Below the pieces are notes generated by a model that was not told the DNA's origin, ran no database searches, and saw only the letters and a list, made by a program, of their open reading frames with translations. From an uncultured Angelakisella sp. (GTDB taxonomy: Bacteria; Bacillota; Clostridia; Oscillospirales; Ruminococcaceae), in assembly GCA_910585535.1 (NCBI GenBank), contig CAJUFK010000028.1, forward strand, positions 1 through 30,593: 30,593 bases of DNA, given 5' to 3'. Below, in pieces: positions 8,237 through 15,733 of this stretch. The translations under genes and the position numbers were made by a program. Every line of letters starts with the position of its first letter. Position 1 is the stretch's first letter.

Positions 8237-8371
8237 CTTGGCGAGGAAACCAAGCCGCCCCCACGACCGGGCAAGAGTATTACAGCGTTGCGACCCCAGG
8301 CACGATCCAGGTTCCGTCACAACTGTAAGCCGCGGAGCGGCGGGTAGGGTCCGCCGGCGGACGCTTGCCCG
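8237..8371. other. Dense hairpin region downstream of glgA
   Basis: This 135-bp gap after the glgA stop holds several inverted repeats: CTTGG/CCAAG (8237-8241, 8250-8254), CGGGCAAG/CTTGCCCG enclosing the rest (8268-8275, 8364-8371), TTACAG/CTGTAA (8280-8285, 8323-8328), GCCGC/GCGGC (8329-8333, 8337-8341) and the 14-base palindrome GTCCGCCGGCGGAC (8349-8362). There is no T-run, so it is not a standard terminator. It may be a structured 3' end of the glycogen mRNA or a worn repeat element. Confidence 0.45.
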
Positions 8372-9793
8372 CTACCCAAGGACCCGGTTGTACATCTCGA
8401 TGTACTTCTTGGCGGAGCTGGCCCAGCTGAAGTCGCACTCCATGGCGTGGGCCACTGCGGCCTTCCAGGCCTTCTTGTCCCCGTACAGGGCCACCGCCCG
8501 GCGGATGGCGTCCAGCATATCGTGGGCGTTGTAGGTCTTAAAGGTAAAGCCGTTGCCCCCTTCGCCCCCCAGGTCGATAATGGAATCCCGCAGGCCGCCG
8601 GTCTCCCGGATGATGGGAATGGTGCCGTAGCGGAGGGCCACCATCTGGGCCAGACCGCAGGGTTCGCTCTTACTGGGCATCAGCAGGATGTCGCCGCCAG
8701 CGTACATCTTCCGGGCCAGTTCGGGAACGAAGCCCTGCCAGAATGCCACTGTGCCGGGGTAGGCCGCCGCCTTCTCCCAGAAGAAGTTTTCGTAGATGTA
8801 GTCCCCGGTGCCCAGAACAGCGAACTGGCACCCAAGACCAACGATCTCGTCGAAGATGTACCGGATGAGGTCCAGACCCTTCATCCCCACCAGACGGGAA
8901 ACCACCACCACCAGAGGCTTGTCGGGGTTTACTTCCAAACCCAGACGCTCCTGGAGCTTGGCCTTGTTTTCCGCCTTGCCGGCCGGCTTCTTCACCGTGT
9001 AGTTGGCGTAGACGTCGGGATCGGTCTGGGGGTTGTAGCCCACCACGTCAATGCCGTTGAGGATGCCGCAGAGCTTGTATGCCTTTTCCCGGAGGATCTT
9101 ATCCAGCCCGAAGCCGAACCAGGAATCCAGAATCTCCTGGGCATAGCTGGGGCTGACAGTGGAGATCATGTCGCACTGCTCGATGGCGCCCTTCATCATG
9201 TTCACGGCCCCGTCATAGGCCACCATGTTCACTGCATAGCCGGGCAGGCCGCAGATGTCGGTAGCGATCTCCATGCCGTACTTGCCCTGGTACTGGATGT
9301 TGTGGATGGTAAAGACGGTGCGGATGCGCCGGAACTTCTCCACACCCCGGTAAAAGACGTTGAGGAACACCGGGACCATGGCGGTTTGCCAGTCGTTGCA
9401 GTTAATGATGTCCGGCTCGTAGTCAATGACAGTCAGAAGCTCCAAAACCGCCTTGGAGAAGAAGACGAACCGCTCTGCGTCGTCAAAGAAACCGTAGATG
9501 CCGCCTTCCCGCTTAAAGTAGTATTCGTTGTCCAGCAGGTAATAGGTCACCCCGTCCACTTCGGCCTTAAAAAGACCACAGTATTGGTTCCGCCAGGAGA
9601 GGGGGACGTTGAAGTGGGTAACATATTCCAGCTTCTCCCGCAGGGGCTCTTTGATGCCGGAGTAGAGGGGAAGCACCACCCGGCACTCCACCCCTTCCTT
9701 CTGCAGAGCCCCAGGGAGGGAACCGGCCACGTCGGCCAGGCCGCCGGAGGCGATAAAGGGCAGGGCCTCGCTGGCCGCATAGAGGATCTTCAT
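8372..9793 (-). CDS. glgA: Glycogen synthase GlgA (ADP-glucose dependent)
   Basis: 473-residue GT5 glycosyltransferase that extends alpha-1,4-glucan from ADP-glucose. The N-terminal GGLADVAGSLPGAL block, the DWQTAMVPVFL and FTIHNIQYQGKYG segments and the C-terminal PSKSEPCGLAQM and RETGGLRDSI motifs are all present and the length is normal. The lysine of the usual K-x-G-G-L substrate motif is replaced by alanine (A15 in ASGGL). Last gene of the glgBCDA operon; start ATG at 9793 follows AAAGGTGG. A 163-bp repeat element separates it from glgD, so its expression may be partly independent. Confidence 0.95.
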   Translation of the reverse strand: MKILYAASEALPFIASGGLADVAGSLPGALQKEGVECRVVLPLYSGIKEPLREKLEYVTHFNVPLSWRNQYCGLFKAEVDGVTYYLLDNEYYFKREGGIYGFFDDAERFVFFSKAVLELLTVIDYEPDIINCNDWQTAMVPVFLNVFYRGVEKFRRIRTVFTIHNIQYQGKYGMEIATDICGLPGYAVNMVAYDGAVNMMKGAIEQCDMISTVSPSYAQEILDSWFGFGLDKILREKAYKLCGILNGIDVVGYNPQTDPDVYANYTVKKPAGKAENKAKLQERLGLEVNPDKPLVVVVSRLVGMKGLDLIRYIFDEIVGLGCQFAVLGTGDYIYENFFWEKAAAYPGTVAFWQGFVPELARKMYAGGDILLMPSKSEPCGLAQMVALRYGTIPIIRETGGLRDSIIDLGGEGGNGFTFKTYNAHDMLDAIRRAVALYGDKKAWKAAVAHAMECDFSWASSAKKYIEMYNRVLG

Positions 9794-9822
9794 AGTTTTT
9801 CCACCTTTCTTGTTTCCATCTT

Positions 9823-9985
9823 AGAACCTGTATTCATAACCGAAGGATGCCGGATGGACGAGGTTTTTTCCCGCCAGACAAGGAGATTTTCCGCAGCCAT
9901 ACTGACGTATGGCAAGGGAAACCGACGCAGTATGGCGGGAAATAGACCGGCCAGACGGTGTGCAGCGGTTGTGAATACAGGTTCT
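9823..9985. mobile_element. MITE-like nested inverted-repeat element between glgD and glgA
   Basis: About 163 bp bounded by 20-base terminal inverted repeats with one mismatch (9823-9842, starting AGAACCTGTATTCA, and 9966-9985). Inside them is a second perfect pair TTTCCCGCCA/TGGCGGGAAA (9867-9876, 9933-9942), and at the core GCCATAC-TGAC-GTATGGC (9896-9913). The core arm GCCATACTG (9896-9904) can also pair with CAGTATGGC (9928-9936), so two foldings compete. It has no coding frame and no clear target-site duplication. This is the architecture of a small non-autonomous transposable repeat. A regulatory RNA of the operon is an alternative. Confidence 0.7.
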
Positions 9986-10032
9986 TAACCTCACTTTGGG
10001 GGAAACGGATCCGTGAAGAGCCTCAAGGGCTC

Positions 10033-11154
10033 TTAGATATGGGATTTCTTGGGAACATACAGGGGGTAGGTAAGATACCCCGCCAAATGGCGGCCGTCCT
10101 TGATGAGAACGTCCTTATCCAGGATGACATAATCCAGCTCCGCCTTGTCGTCTACAACGCTTCCCTGCATGATGATGGAGTTCCTGACCACCGCGCCCTG
10201 GCCGATCTTGACGCCCCGGAAGATGATGGAGTTTTCCACGGCGCCCTCAATAATGCAGCCGTCGGCCACCATAGAGTTCTTTACCGAGGAGCTGAGGCCA
10301 TACTTGGCGGGGGCTTCGTCCCGGATCTTGGTGAGGATAGGCCGCTCCGGACGGAAGAGATCCTCCCGAACCGAGGCGTTCAAGAGGGCCATATTGGCCT
10401 CAAAGTATTCCACCATGTTGTGCATATGGTAGAACCAGCCCTCCTGCTTGTAGCAGAGGATGGTATGGGTCTTGGCCTGCTCCTGGATGATCTCCCCCAG
10501 GGTGTACTTGCCATGGCTCACCCCGTCGGCCACCAGGCGGAGAAGCAGCTCCCGATCAAAGATGGCGCTGTTCATGTAGACATCCTGCTCGCCCCGGGCC
10601 TCGGCGGACTGGAAGGCATCCCGAAGGAAGTTGTCCTCCCCGATGGTCAGCACCAGGTCCTCGCCGTGGTGGGGGGCAACGTCGTACCGGCCGCAGAGCA
10701 GGGTAATCCCGGCGCCGCTTTCTTCGTGGGCGGCCAGCATGGCCTTGTAGTCGATATTGGCTACAATGTCGCAGTCACAGAGGAGGACATATTTTGCCTT
10801 GGAGGAGGCGATGTAGCCGTGGATCCCGGAGAGGGCGTCCAGACTGCCCCGGTTCGGCCCGGTGGCAGAGCCCCTTGTGGCATAAGGGGGCAGGATGGTA
10901 AGGCCGCCGATCTTTCGGGCCAGGTCCCACTCACGGCCGGAGCCTACATGGTCCATCAGGGAATGGTAATTGAACTTTGTAATCATCCCCACGTCCCGGA
11001 TGCCGGCGTTTATCATATTGGACAGAGTAAAGTCAACCAGGCGGTAACGACCGCCGTAAGGGACGGAGCCCATGGTGCGGACCATGGTCAGATCGCCCAT
11101 TTTGTCATCGTGCATATCGGAGAATACAATCCCCAAAACTTTGCTCTCACTCAT
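10033..11154 (-). CDS. glgD: Glucose-1-phosphate adenylyltransferase subunit GlgD
   Basis: 373-residue partner of GlgC. In Bacillus and clostridia GlgD is a regulatory, weakly active or inactive ADP-glucose pyrophosphorylase subunit that pairs with GlgC. The N-terminal part has GRYRLVDFTLSNMINAG, the middle CDCDIVANIDYKAML, and the C-terminal left-handed beta-helix shows hexapeptide-like repeats (NSIIFRGVKIGQGAVVRNSI). It lacks the G-G-x-G-x-R-L nucleotide loop seen at the start of GlgC, as expected for GlgD. The start at 11154 was chosen over an in-frame ATG at 11175 because CAGGAGGTGG lies just upstream. It overlaps the glgC end by 8 bases. Confidence 0.93.
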   Translation of the reverse strand: MSESKVLGIVFSDMHDDKMGDLTMVRTMGSVPYGGRYRLVDFTLSNMINAGIRDVGMITKFNYHSLMDHVGSGREWDLARKIGGLTILPPYATRGSATGPNRGSLDALSGIHGYIASSKAKYVLLCDCDIVANIDYKAMLAAHEESGAGITLLCGRYDVAPHHGEDLVLTIGEDNFLRDAFQSAEARGEQDVYMNSAIFDRELLLRLVADGVSHGKYTLGEIIQEQAKTHTILCYKQEGWFYHMHNMVEYFEANMALLNASVREDLFRPERPILTKIRDEAPAKYGLSSSVKNSMVADGCIIEGAVENSIIFRGVKIGQGAVVRNSIIMQGSVVDDKAELDYVILDKDVLIKDGRHLAGYLTYPLYVPKKSHI

Positions 11155-12370
11155 GGCTTTCCACCTCCTGGACATCGGATTCGATCATCGCCTTGGGAGG
11201 GATGACGGCGTTTTTCCCAATGGTAACGCCGTTGCCCACCACCGCAACGCCCCACTGGGACATATCCTCCATCAGCTCGGGACGTTCGCCCACCTTGGCG
11301 TTTTCTTCGATGACGGTGTTCTCTGCGATGATGGCATACTGGACCAGAGCCCCGGACTTCACCACCGAACCGGGCATGATGATGGAATCCTTCACCACGG
11401 CCCCTTCCTCGATGGTCACCCCGGCGAACAGCACCGAGAAGTCAATCTCACCAGCTACCTTACAGCCCTCAGTGATAAGGGAGTTTTCTACGTGGGCGGT
11501 CTCCGCTACGAAGTGGGGGGGCTGGCAGGGGTTCCGGGAGTAGATCTTCCAGCTGGGATCGTAAAGGGCCAGGGGATCGCTGGGAGCCAGCAGGTCCATA
11601 TTGGCTTCCCACAGGCTGTCGATGGTCCCCACATCCTTCCAGTAGCCCTCGAAGGCGTAGGCGTACATCTTCTCGTGGTTTGCCAGCATGGCGGGGATGA
11701 TGTTCTTTCCGAAGTCGTTGGAGGAGTTGGGGTTGGCCTCGTCCTCCATCAGGTACTGGCGCAGCTTATCCCACCGGAAGATGTAAACACCCATAGAGGC
11801 CAGGTTGCTCTTGGGCTCCTTGGGCTTCTCCTCAAATTCAAAAATCTGGGTGTCCGGCTTGGTGTTCATAATGCCGAAACGGGAGGCCTCCTCCATGGGA
11901 ACCTCGATGACGGCAATGGTGCAGTCGGCCCCCATCTTCTCGTGATGCTCCAGCATCTTGGTATAGTCCATCTTATAGATGTGGTCGCCGGAGAGGATGA
12001 GAACGTGTTCCGGGTTGTACCGCTCGATAAAGTTGATGTTCTGATAGATGGCGTTGGCGGTGCCGGTGTACCAGTCAGAGCCGGAACTCTTCTGATAGGG
12101 GGGCAGGGTGTAGAGACCGCCGTCCAGCCGGTCCAGGTCCCAGGGCCGGCCGTTGCCCAGGTACTCGTTGAGGACCAGAGGCTGATACTGGGTCAGCACG
12201 CCAACGGTATCGATGCCGGAGTTGACGCAGTTGGAGAGGGGGAAGTCGATGATCCGGTACTTCCCGCCAAAGGGCACCGCCGGCTTCGCCAGCTTCTGGG
12301 TGAGGGTGTAGAGCCTGCTCCCCTGTCCGCCGGCGAGGAGCATCGCCACCCACTTTTTCTTGCTTGCCAT
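11147..12370 (-). CDS. glgC: Glucose-1-phosphate adenylyltransferase GlgC
   Basis: 407-residue catalytic subunit that makes ADP-glucose from ATP and glucose-1-phosphate, the committed step of glycogen synthesis. LLAGGQGSRLYTLT (from about residue 12) is the nucleotide-binding loop, followed by KPAVPFGGKYRIIDFPLSN. LSGDHIYKMDY and EEKPKEPKSN match the sugar-phosphate site, and WKDVGTIDSLWEANMDLL is a family signature. C-terminal beta-helix repeats are present. Start ATG at 12370 follows an AGGAGGGA-type ribosome site. The end overlaps the glgD start, so the two subunits are translationally coupled, which suits a hetero-oligomer. Confidence 0.96.
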   Translation of the reverse strand: MASKKKWVAMLLAGGQGSRLYTLTQKLAKPAVPFGGKYRIIDFPLSNCVNSGIDTVGVLTQYQPLVLNEYLGNGRPWDLDRLDGGLYTLPPYQKSSGSDWYTGTANAIYQNINFIERYNPEHVLILSGDHIYKMDYTKMLEHHEKMGADCTIAVIEVPMEEASRFGIMNTKPDTQIFEFEEKPKEPKSNLASMGVYIFRWDKLRQYLMEDEANPNSSNDFGKNIIPAMLANHEKMYAYAFEGYWKDVGTIDSLWEANMDLLAPSDPLALYDPSWKIYSRNPCQPPHFVAETAHVENSLITEGCKVAGEIDFSVLFAGVTIEEGAVVKDSIIMPGSVVKSGALVQYAIIAENTVIEENAKVGERPELMEDMSQWGVAVVGNGVTIGKNAVIPPKAMIESDVQEVESHE

Positions 12371-12426
12371 AGTGTTCCCTCCTGTAAAATAGTGGTCTTA
12401 CTGGTCGTTGTATCCGTGAAAAGCCG

Positions 12427-14499
12427 TTAGGGCTTTTTGGGGCTGGTGGTTTTCTTGGCAGGGGCCTTTTTGGCAGGGGTTTTCTTTGTCCCGGCGGCCT
12501 TTTTTGCCGGTGCTTCGGCTTTGGCGGCAGAGGTCTTTTTCGCCGCTGTTCCGGCTTTGGACGCAGAAGTCTTCTTGGCCGCCGTCTCGGTCTTTGGAGT
12601 CCGCTTGGGCCGGGGCTTGCCCACCAGGTAGAGGGTGGACATGGGGGGTACCGTCAGGGTGATGGACTGCTGGAAACCGTGGCAGGGAACCTTACGGTTT
12701 ACCTTCATCACACCCAGGTCGTTTCCGGAGCCGCCGAACCGGGCTTCATCAGAGGAGAGGGCCACGGTGTAGCTCACCGCATCGGGGATGCCGATGATGC
12801 AGTCCTCCCAGGCCACAGGGGAGAAGTTTGCAAGGACCACGATCTCGTGTCCCGCCTCGTCTTTGCGGATGTAGGAGAGAAGGTTCCGGCTGCTGTCGTT
12901 GGCGTCGATCCACTGGTAGCCGTCCCAGCTGTCCTCAATCTGCCAGAAGGCGGGATGGTCCTTATAGAAGTGGTTCAGCTCCCGGACGTAGTCCTGCATC
13001 TGGCGGTGGGCGTCGTAATCCAGGAGGAGCCAATCCAGCTGCTGCTCATAGTTCCATTCGATAAACTGGGCAAACTCACTGCCCATAAAGAGCAGCTTTT
13101 TGCCGGTGCAGCTCATCATATACCCCAGGAAAGCCCGGGCCCCGGCGAACTTCTGGGGGTATTCCCCGGGCATCCGGCCGATGAGGGAGCATTTGCCGTG
13201 GACCACCTCGTCGTGGGAGATGGGCAGAATGTAGTTTTCGGAGAAGGCGTACATCATGCTGAAGGTAAGCTTGTCATGATTGTAGCTGCGGAAGTAGGGA
13301 TCGGTGGAAAGGTAGGAGAGAACATCGTTCATCCACCCCATGTTCCACTTGAAATTGAAGCCCAGTCCGCCAACGTAGTCCGGCTTTGTGACCATGGGCC
13401 AGGCGGTGGATTCCTCGGCGATCATCAGCACATGGGGATGGTCCGAAAGGATGGCGGAGTTCAGCTTCCGCAGGAAAGCCACCGCCTCCAGGTTTTCCCG
13501 TCCGCCATAGACGTTGGGGGCCCACTGGCCGTCCCGGCGGTCGTAATCCAGGTACAGCATGGAAGCCACTGCGTCTACCCGGATGCCGTCGATGTGGTAC
13601 TGCTCGATCCAGAACAGGGCGCTGGAGATGAGGAAGCTTTGGACCTCGCACCGGCCGTAATCGAAGACCCGGGTGCCCCAGCCCCGGTGTTCCATCTTCC
13701 GGGCGTCGGAGTATTCGTAGCAGTATCCGCCGTCAAATTCGCAAAGGCCGTTTTCGTCCTTGGGGAAGTGGGCAGGCACCCAATCCATGATGACCCCGAT
13801 CCCTGCCTGGTGGAAAGCGTCGATGAGGTGCATAAAGTCCTTGGGGGCGCCGTACCGGGAGGTGGGGGCGAAGTACCCGGTGACCTGGTAGCCCCAGGAG
13901 CCGTCATAAGGGTACTCGGTGACAGGGAGGAGTTCCACGTGGGTGTAGCCCATGTCCCGGACGTAGGGAACCAGTTCCTCGGCCAATTTGTTGTAGTCGT
14001 AAGGGGTGCCGTCTGGGTAGGTGCGCCAGGAACCCAGATGGACCTCGTAGATGTTCATAGGGGAGGCGTTTACCGGGGCGGCATCCCGATGCTCCAGCCA
14101 TTTTCCATCCCCCCACTGGTACCCCTCCAGGGTGTACAGCTTGGAGGCGGTGCCAGGACGGGTCTCGGTGTGGAAGGCGTAGGGGTCGGATTTGAAATGC
14201 TCCGCTCCGTCCGGCCCGGTGATAAGAAACTTATATGTATCGTACTCCTGGAGCCCTGTGACCCGGCCCTGCCAAAGGCCCTCGTCGTTGAGCTTTTTCA
14301 TGGGGAACTGTTCTCCCTGGCCCCACTGGTTAAACTCTCCAACAATCAGAATGCTTTGTGCATGAGGAGCCCAAGTGGTGAACTCCACAGTGTCCGCATC
14401 CACCCGGTGTGCCCCCAGAAGTTCCTGGGCCTTGTAGTTGGTGCCCTGGTGAAAGAGATAGGCGGGGAAATCTTGTTCGTTCGCTTTTTTTCGAGCCAT
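12427..14499 (-). CDS. glgB: 1,4-alpha-glucan branching enzyme GlgB with a Lys/Ala-rich C-terminal tail
   Basis: 690-residue GH13 branching enzyme that creates alpha-1,6 branches. An N-terminal CBM48-like domain (about 20-110) precedes the catalytic barrel; catalytic residues are D309 in GIRVDAVAS, E362 in IAEEST and D430 in ISHDEVVHGK, with spacing like that of known GlgB enzymes. The last 63 residues (about 628-690) are unusual: 19 Lys and 16 Ala with repeating AAKKTS, PAKKA and TKKTP units and only two acidic residues, like a histone-H1 tail. Start ATG 14499 is preceded by GGGGAGGAATTAAA; an upstream in-frame ATG at 14565 has a poorer context. First gene of the glg operon. Confidence 0.94.
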   Translation of the reverse strand: MARKKANEQDFPAYLFHQGTNYKAQELLGAHRVDADTVEFTTWAPHAQSILIVGEFNQWGQGEQFPMKKLNDEGLWQGRVTGLQEYDTYKFLITGPDGAEHFKSDPYAFHTETRPGTASKLYTLEGYQWGDGKWLEHRDAAPVNASPMNIYEVHLGSWRTYPDGTPYDYNKLAEELVPYVRDMGYTHVELLPVTEYPYDGSWGYQVTGYFAPTSRYGAPKDFMHLIDAFHQAGIGVIMDWVPAHFPKDENGLCEFDGGYCYEYSDARKMEHRGWGTRVFDYGRCEVQSFLISSALFWIEQYHIDGIRVDAVASMLYLDYDRRDGQWAPNVYGGRENLEAVAFLRKLNSAILSDHPHVLMIAEESTAWPMVTKPDYVGGLGFNFKWNMGWMNDVLSYLSTDPYFRSYNHDKLTFSMMYAFSENYILPISHDEVVHGKCSLIGRMPGEYPQKFAGARAFLGYMMSCTGKKLLFMGSEFAQFIEWNYEQQLDWLLLDYDAHRQMQDYVRELNHFYKDHPAFWQIEDSWDGYQWIDANDSSRNLLSYIRKDEAGHEIVVLANFSPVAWEDCIIGIPDAVSYTVALSSDEARFGGSGNDLGVMKVNRKVPCHGFQQSITLTVPPMSTLYLVGKPRPKRTPKTETAAKKTSASKAGTAAKKTSAAKAEAPAKKAAGTKKTPAKKAPAKKTTSPKKP

Positions 14500-14594
14500 T
14501 TTAATTCCTCCCCGGAACACTGCGGACCCTGTTTTTTTGGGGTCTCCCGGCGCTTTTTTTGCCAAAGAGACGGGCCTCCGGTTCCTTTTTTTCT

Positions 14595-14623
14595 ATTCTA
14601 CCATTATATTCCGGATTTTTCAA
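14595..14623 (-). promoter_or_regulatory. Sigma-A type promoter of glgBCDA
   Basis: Minus strand: -35 TTGAAA (14618-14623), 17-base spacer, -10 TAGAAT (14595-14600). A second -10-like TATAAT (14603-14608) lies within the spacer. Transcription would begin near 14588, leaving a leader of about 90 bases before glgB. Confidence 0.7.
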
Positions 14624-14794
14624 GCGTTTGTTGTGCGTTTTTTCAGAATGTCTTGAAAAGGACATTTTTGATTTGTCGAAGTTTTACAAAATTATATTGT
14701 TAAAATGTTACCACTTGCCAGTCGGGCTTCTGATTAGGGGACCGGGAGGTCTTTCACCTTCTCCTGACGGTTCCCCAGGGGGAGGGAATCCAAG
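14624..14794. other. Divergent intergenic region between glgB and the PHP gene
   Basis: The full gene-free stretch is 14500-14868. Besides the glgB promoter, the 0A-box-like site and the PHP promoter, it contains an AT-rich tract (about 14640-14705), unlike the GC-rich surroundings, and a hairpin at 14737-14776 (GGGGACCG pairs with CGGTTCCCC with one bulge; an inner AGGT/ACCT stem). I see no gene in it. Confidence 0.5.
14674..14680 (+). promoter_or_regulatory. Candidate Spo0A box upstream of glgB
   Basis: Exact 0A-box core TGTCGAA (within TTGTCGAA), about 50 bases upstream of the glgB -35. Two or three such 7-mers are expected by chance in a window of this size, so the evidence is mainly its place in a promoter region. 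Confidence 0.3.
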
Positions 14795-14823
14795 TTGCAG
14801 AACGCCTATTCCTATGGTATACT
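14795..14823 (+). promoter_or_regulatory. Promoter of the PHP-mtnN unit
   Basis: -35 TTGCAG (14795-14800), 17-base spacer, -10 TATACT (14818-14823), 45 bases before the PHP start. The -35 matches the consensus at 4 of 6 positions. Confidence 0.6.
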
Positions 14824-14868
14824 TGCTATGATTCCAAGAGGCAAATCAAAGGGAAGGGGGCGGGTCCT

Positions 14869-15711
14869 TTGCTGGTAGATCTTCACATCCACACCTGTTT
14901 TTCCGACGGCACCATGACCCCGGAGGAGGCGGTCCAAAAGGGGGCGTCCCTGGGTTTCGGGGTGCTGGCCGCCGCCGACCACAACAGCTGGCAGGGATGG
15001 GAACGTTTTTCCGCCGCCTGCCAAAAGGCGGGGATCCGAGGCATCCGGGGGATGGAAGTGGACTGTCTCTATGGGGGCCAGGACATCCATCTCCTCGCCT
15101 ACGGCTTCCGGCCCGTTCCCCGGCTTTTGGATCTGGCGGCAGAGAGCCGGCGGCTCCTCCTTAAGATGAGCGACGACCTGGTGGAGCGGCTGATCCCGCT
15201 CCATCCGGGAAAAGGGCTTTCGGTGGACCAGTGCCGGTCCTGGCCTTTTGACGCCGCCGCCGGGGGGTGGCAGGGGATCCAGTACCTGCTGGCCAAGGGG
15301 GTCATCGCCTCCCTGCCCGAGGGGATTCCCCTTTATGAGGAACACGGCTGCGGTTACGGCAGCTATCCCTTCCCCCCGGTGGAGGAGGTCATCGCCGCCA
15401 TTCAGGGGGCAGGGGGAAAGGCCGTTTTGGCCCACCCCTGCAACTGGCTGGACGAAAACCGGCCGGAGGAGCTGTTCTTCCACCTGGAGGCTCTTTGCAG
15501 GATGGGGCTGGACGGCATCGAATGCCACTACCCCGCCAATTCCCCCAGGATGACCGCCCTTTGCCGGGCCTTCTGCCAGGAGAGAGGGCTCCTTATCACC
15601 GCCGGCAGCGACGACCACGGGGCCTTTGGAAAGAATCACCACGGGATCCGCTATTACATCGGGGCGGTGGAAAAGGACGAGACAGAGTTGGTCCTAGGGG
15701 ACCTAGTATAA
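14869..15711 (+). CDS. PHP-domain metal-dependent phosphoesterase
   Basis: 280-residue PHP (polymerase and histidinol phosphatase) protein. Metal ligands are visible in order: DLHIHTCFSDG (H6, H8, D13), AAADHNS (about 39-45), GMEVDC (about 61-66), VLAHPCNW, GIECHY and the final AGSDDHG. The layout resembles YciV/RnmAB-type nucleoside-bisphosphatases or 5'-3' oligonucleotide phosphatases, but the substrate cannot be told from sequence. No ATG fits; translation probably starts at TTG 14869, preceded by GGAAGGGGGCGG. It is followed after 22 bases by mtnN and likely co-transcribed. Confidence 0.88.
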   Translation: MLVDLHIHTCFSDGTMTPEEAVQKGASLGFGVLAAADHNSWQGWERFSAACQKAGIRGIRGMEVDCLYGGQDIHLLAYGFRPVPRLLDLAAESRRLLLKMSDDLVERLIPLHPGKGLSVDQCRSWPFDAAAGGWQGIQYLLAKGVIASLPEGIPLYEEHGCGYGSYPFPPVEEVIAAIQGAGGKAVLAHPCNWLDENRPEELFFHLEALCRMGLDGIECHYPANSPRMTALCRAFCQERGLLITAGSDDHGAFGKNHHGIRYYIGAVEKDETELVLGDLV

Positions 15712-15733
15712 CGCGGAAAGGACGAGAAAAACC

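Noticed and set aside
10015..10034. Rho-independent terminator after glgD
   Set aside because: The hairpin is not followed by a T-run on the minus strand; it is treated as a processing or stability hairpin.
9958..12430. Two long plus-strand frames (415 and 452 codons) opposite glgD and glgC
   Set aside because: Antisense shadows of well-supported genes; low-complexity G/V/H/D-rich translations with no motifs.
14500..14565. Longer GlgB start at 14565
   Set aside because: The extra 22 residues precede a strong ribosome site for ATG 14499 and do not match the family N-terminus, though this cannot be fully excluded.
12679..14703. Open frame of 674 codons on the plus strand opposite glgB
   Set aside because: It is antisense to a clear GH13 enzyme, has no family motifs, and arises from the high-GC codon bias of glgB.
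14700..14868. Riboswitch upstream of the PHP gene
   Set aside because: No match to any riboswitch core I know, and the hairpin lies upstream of the predicted transcription start.
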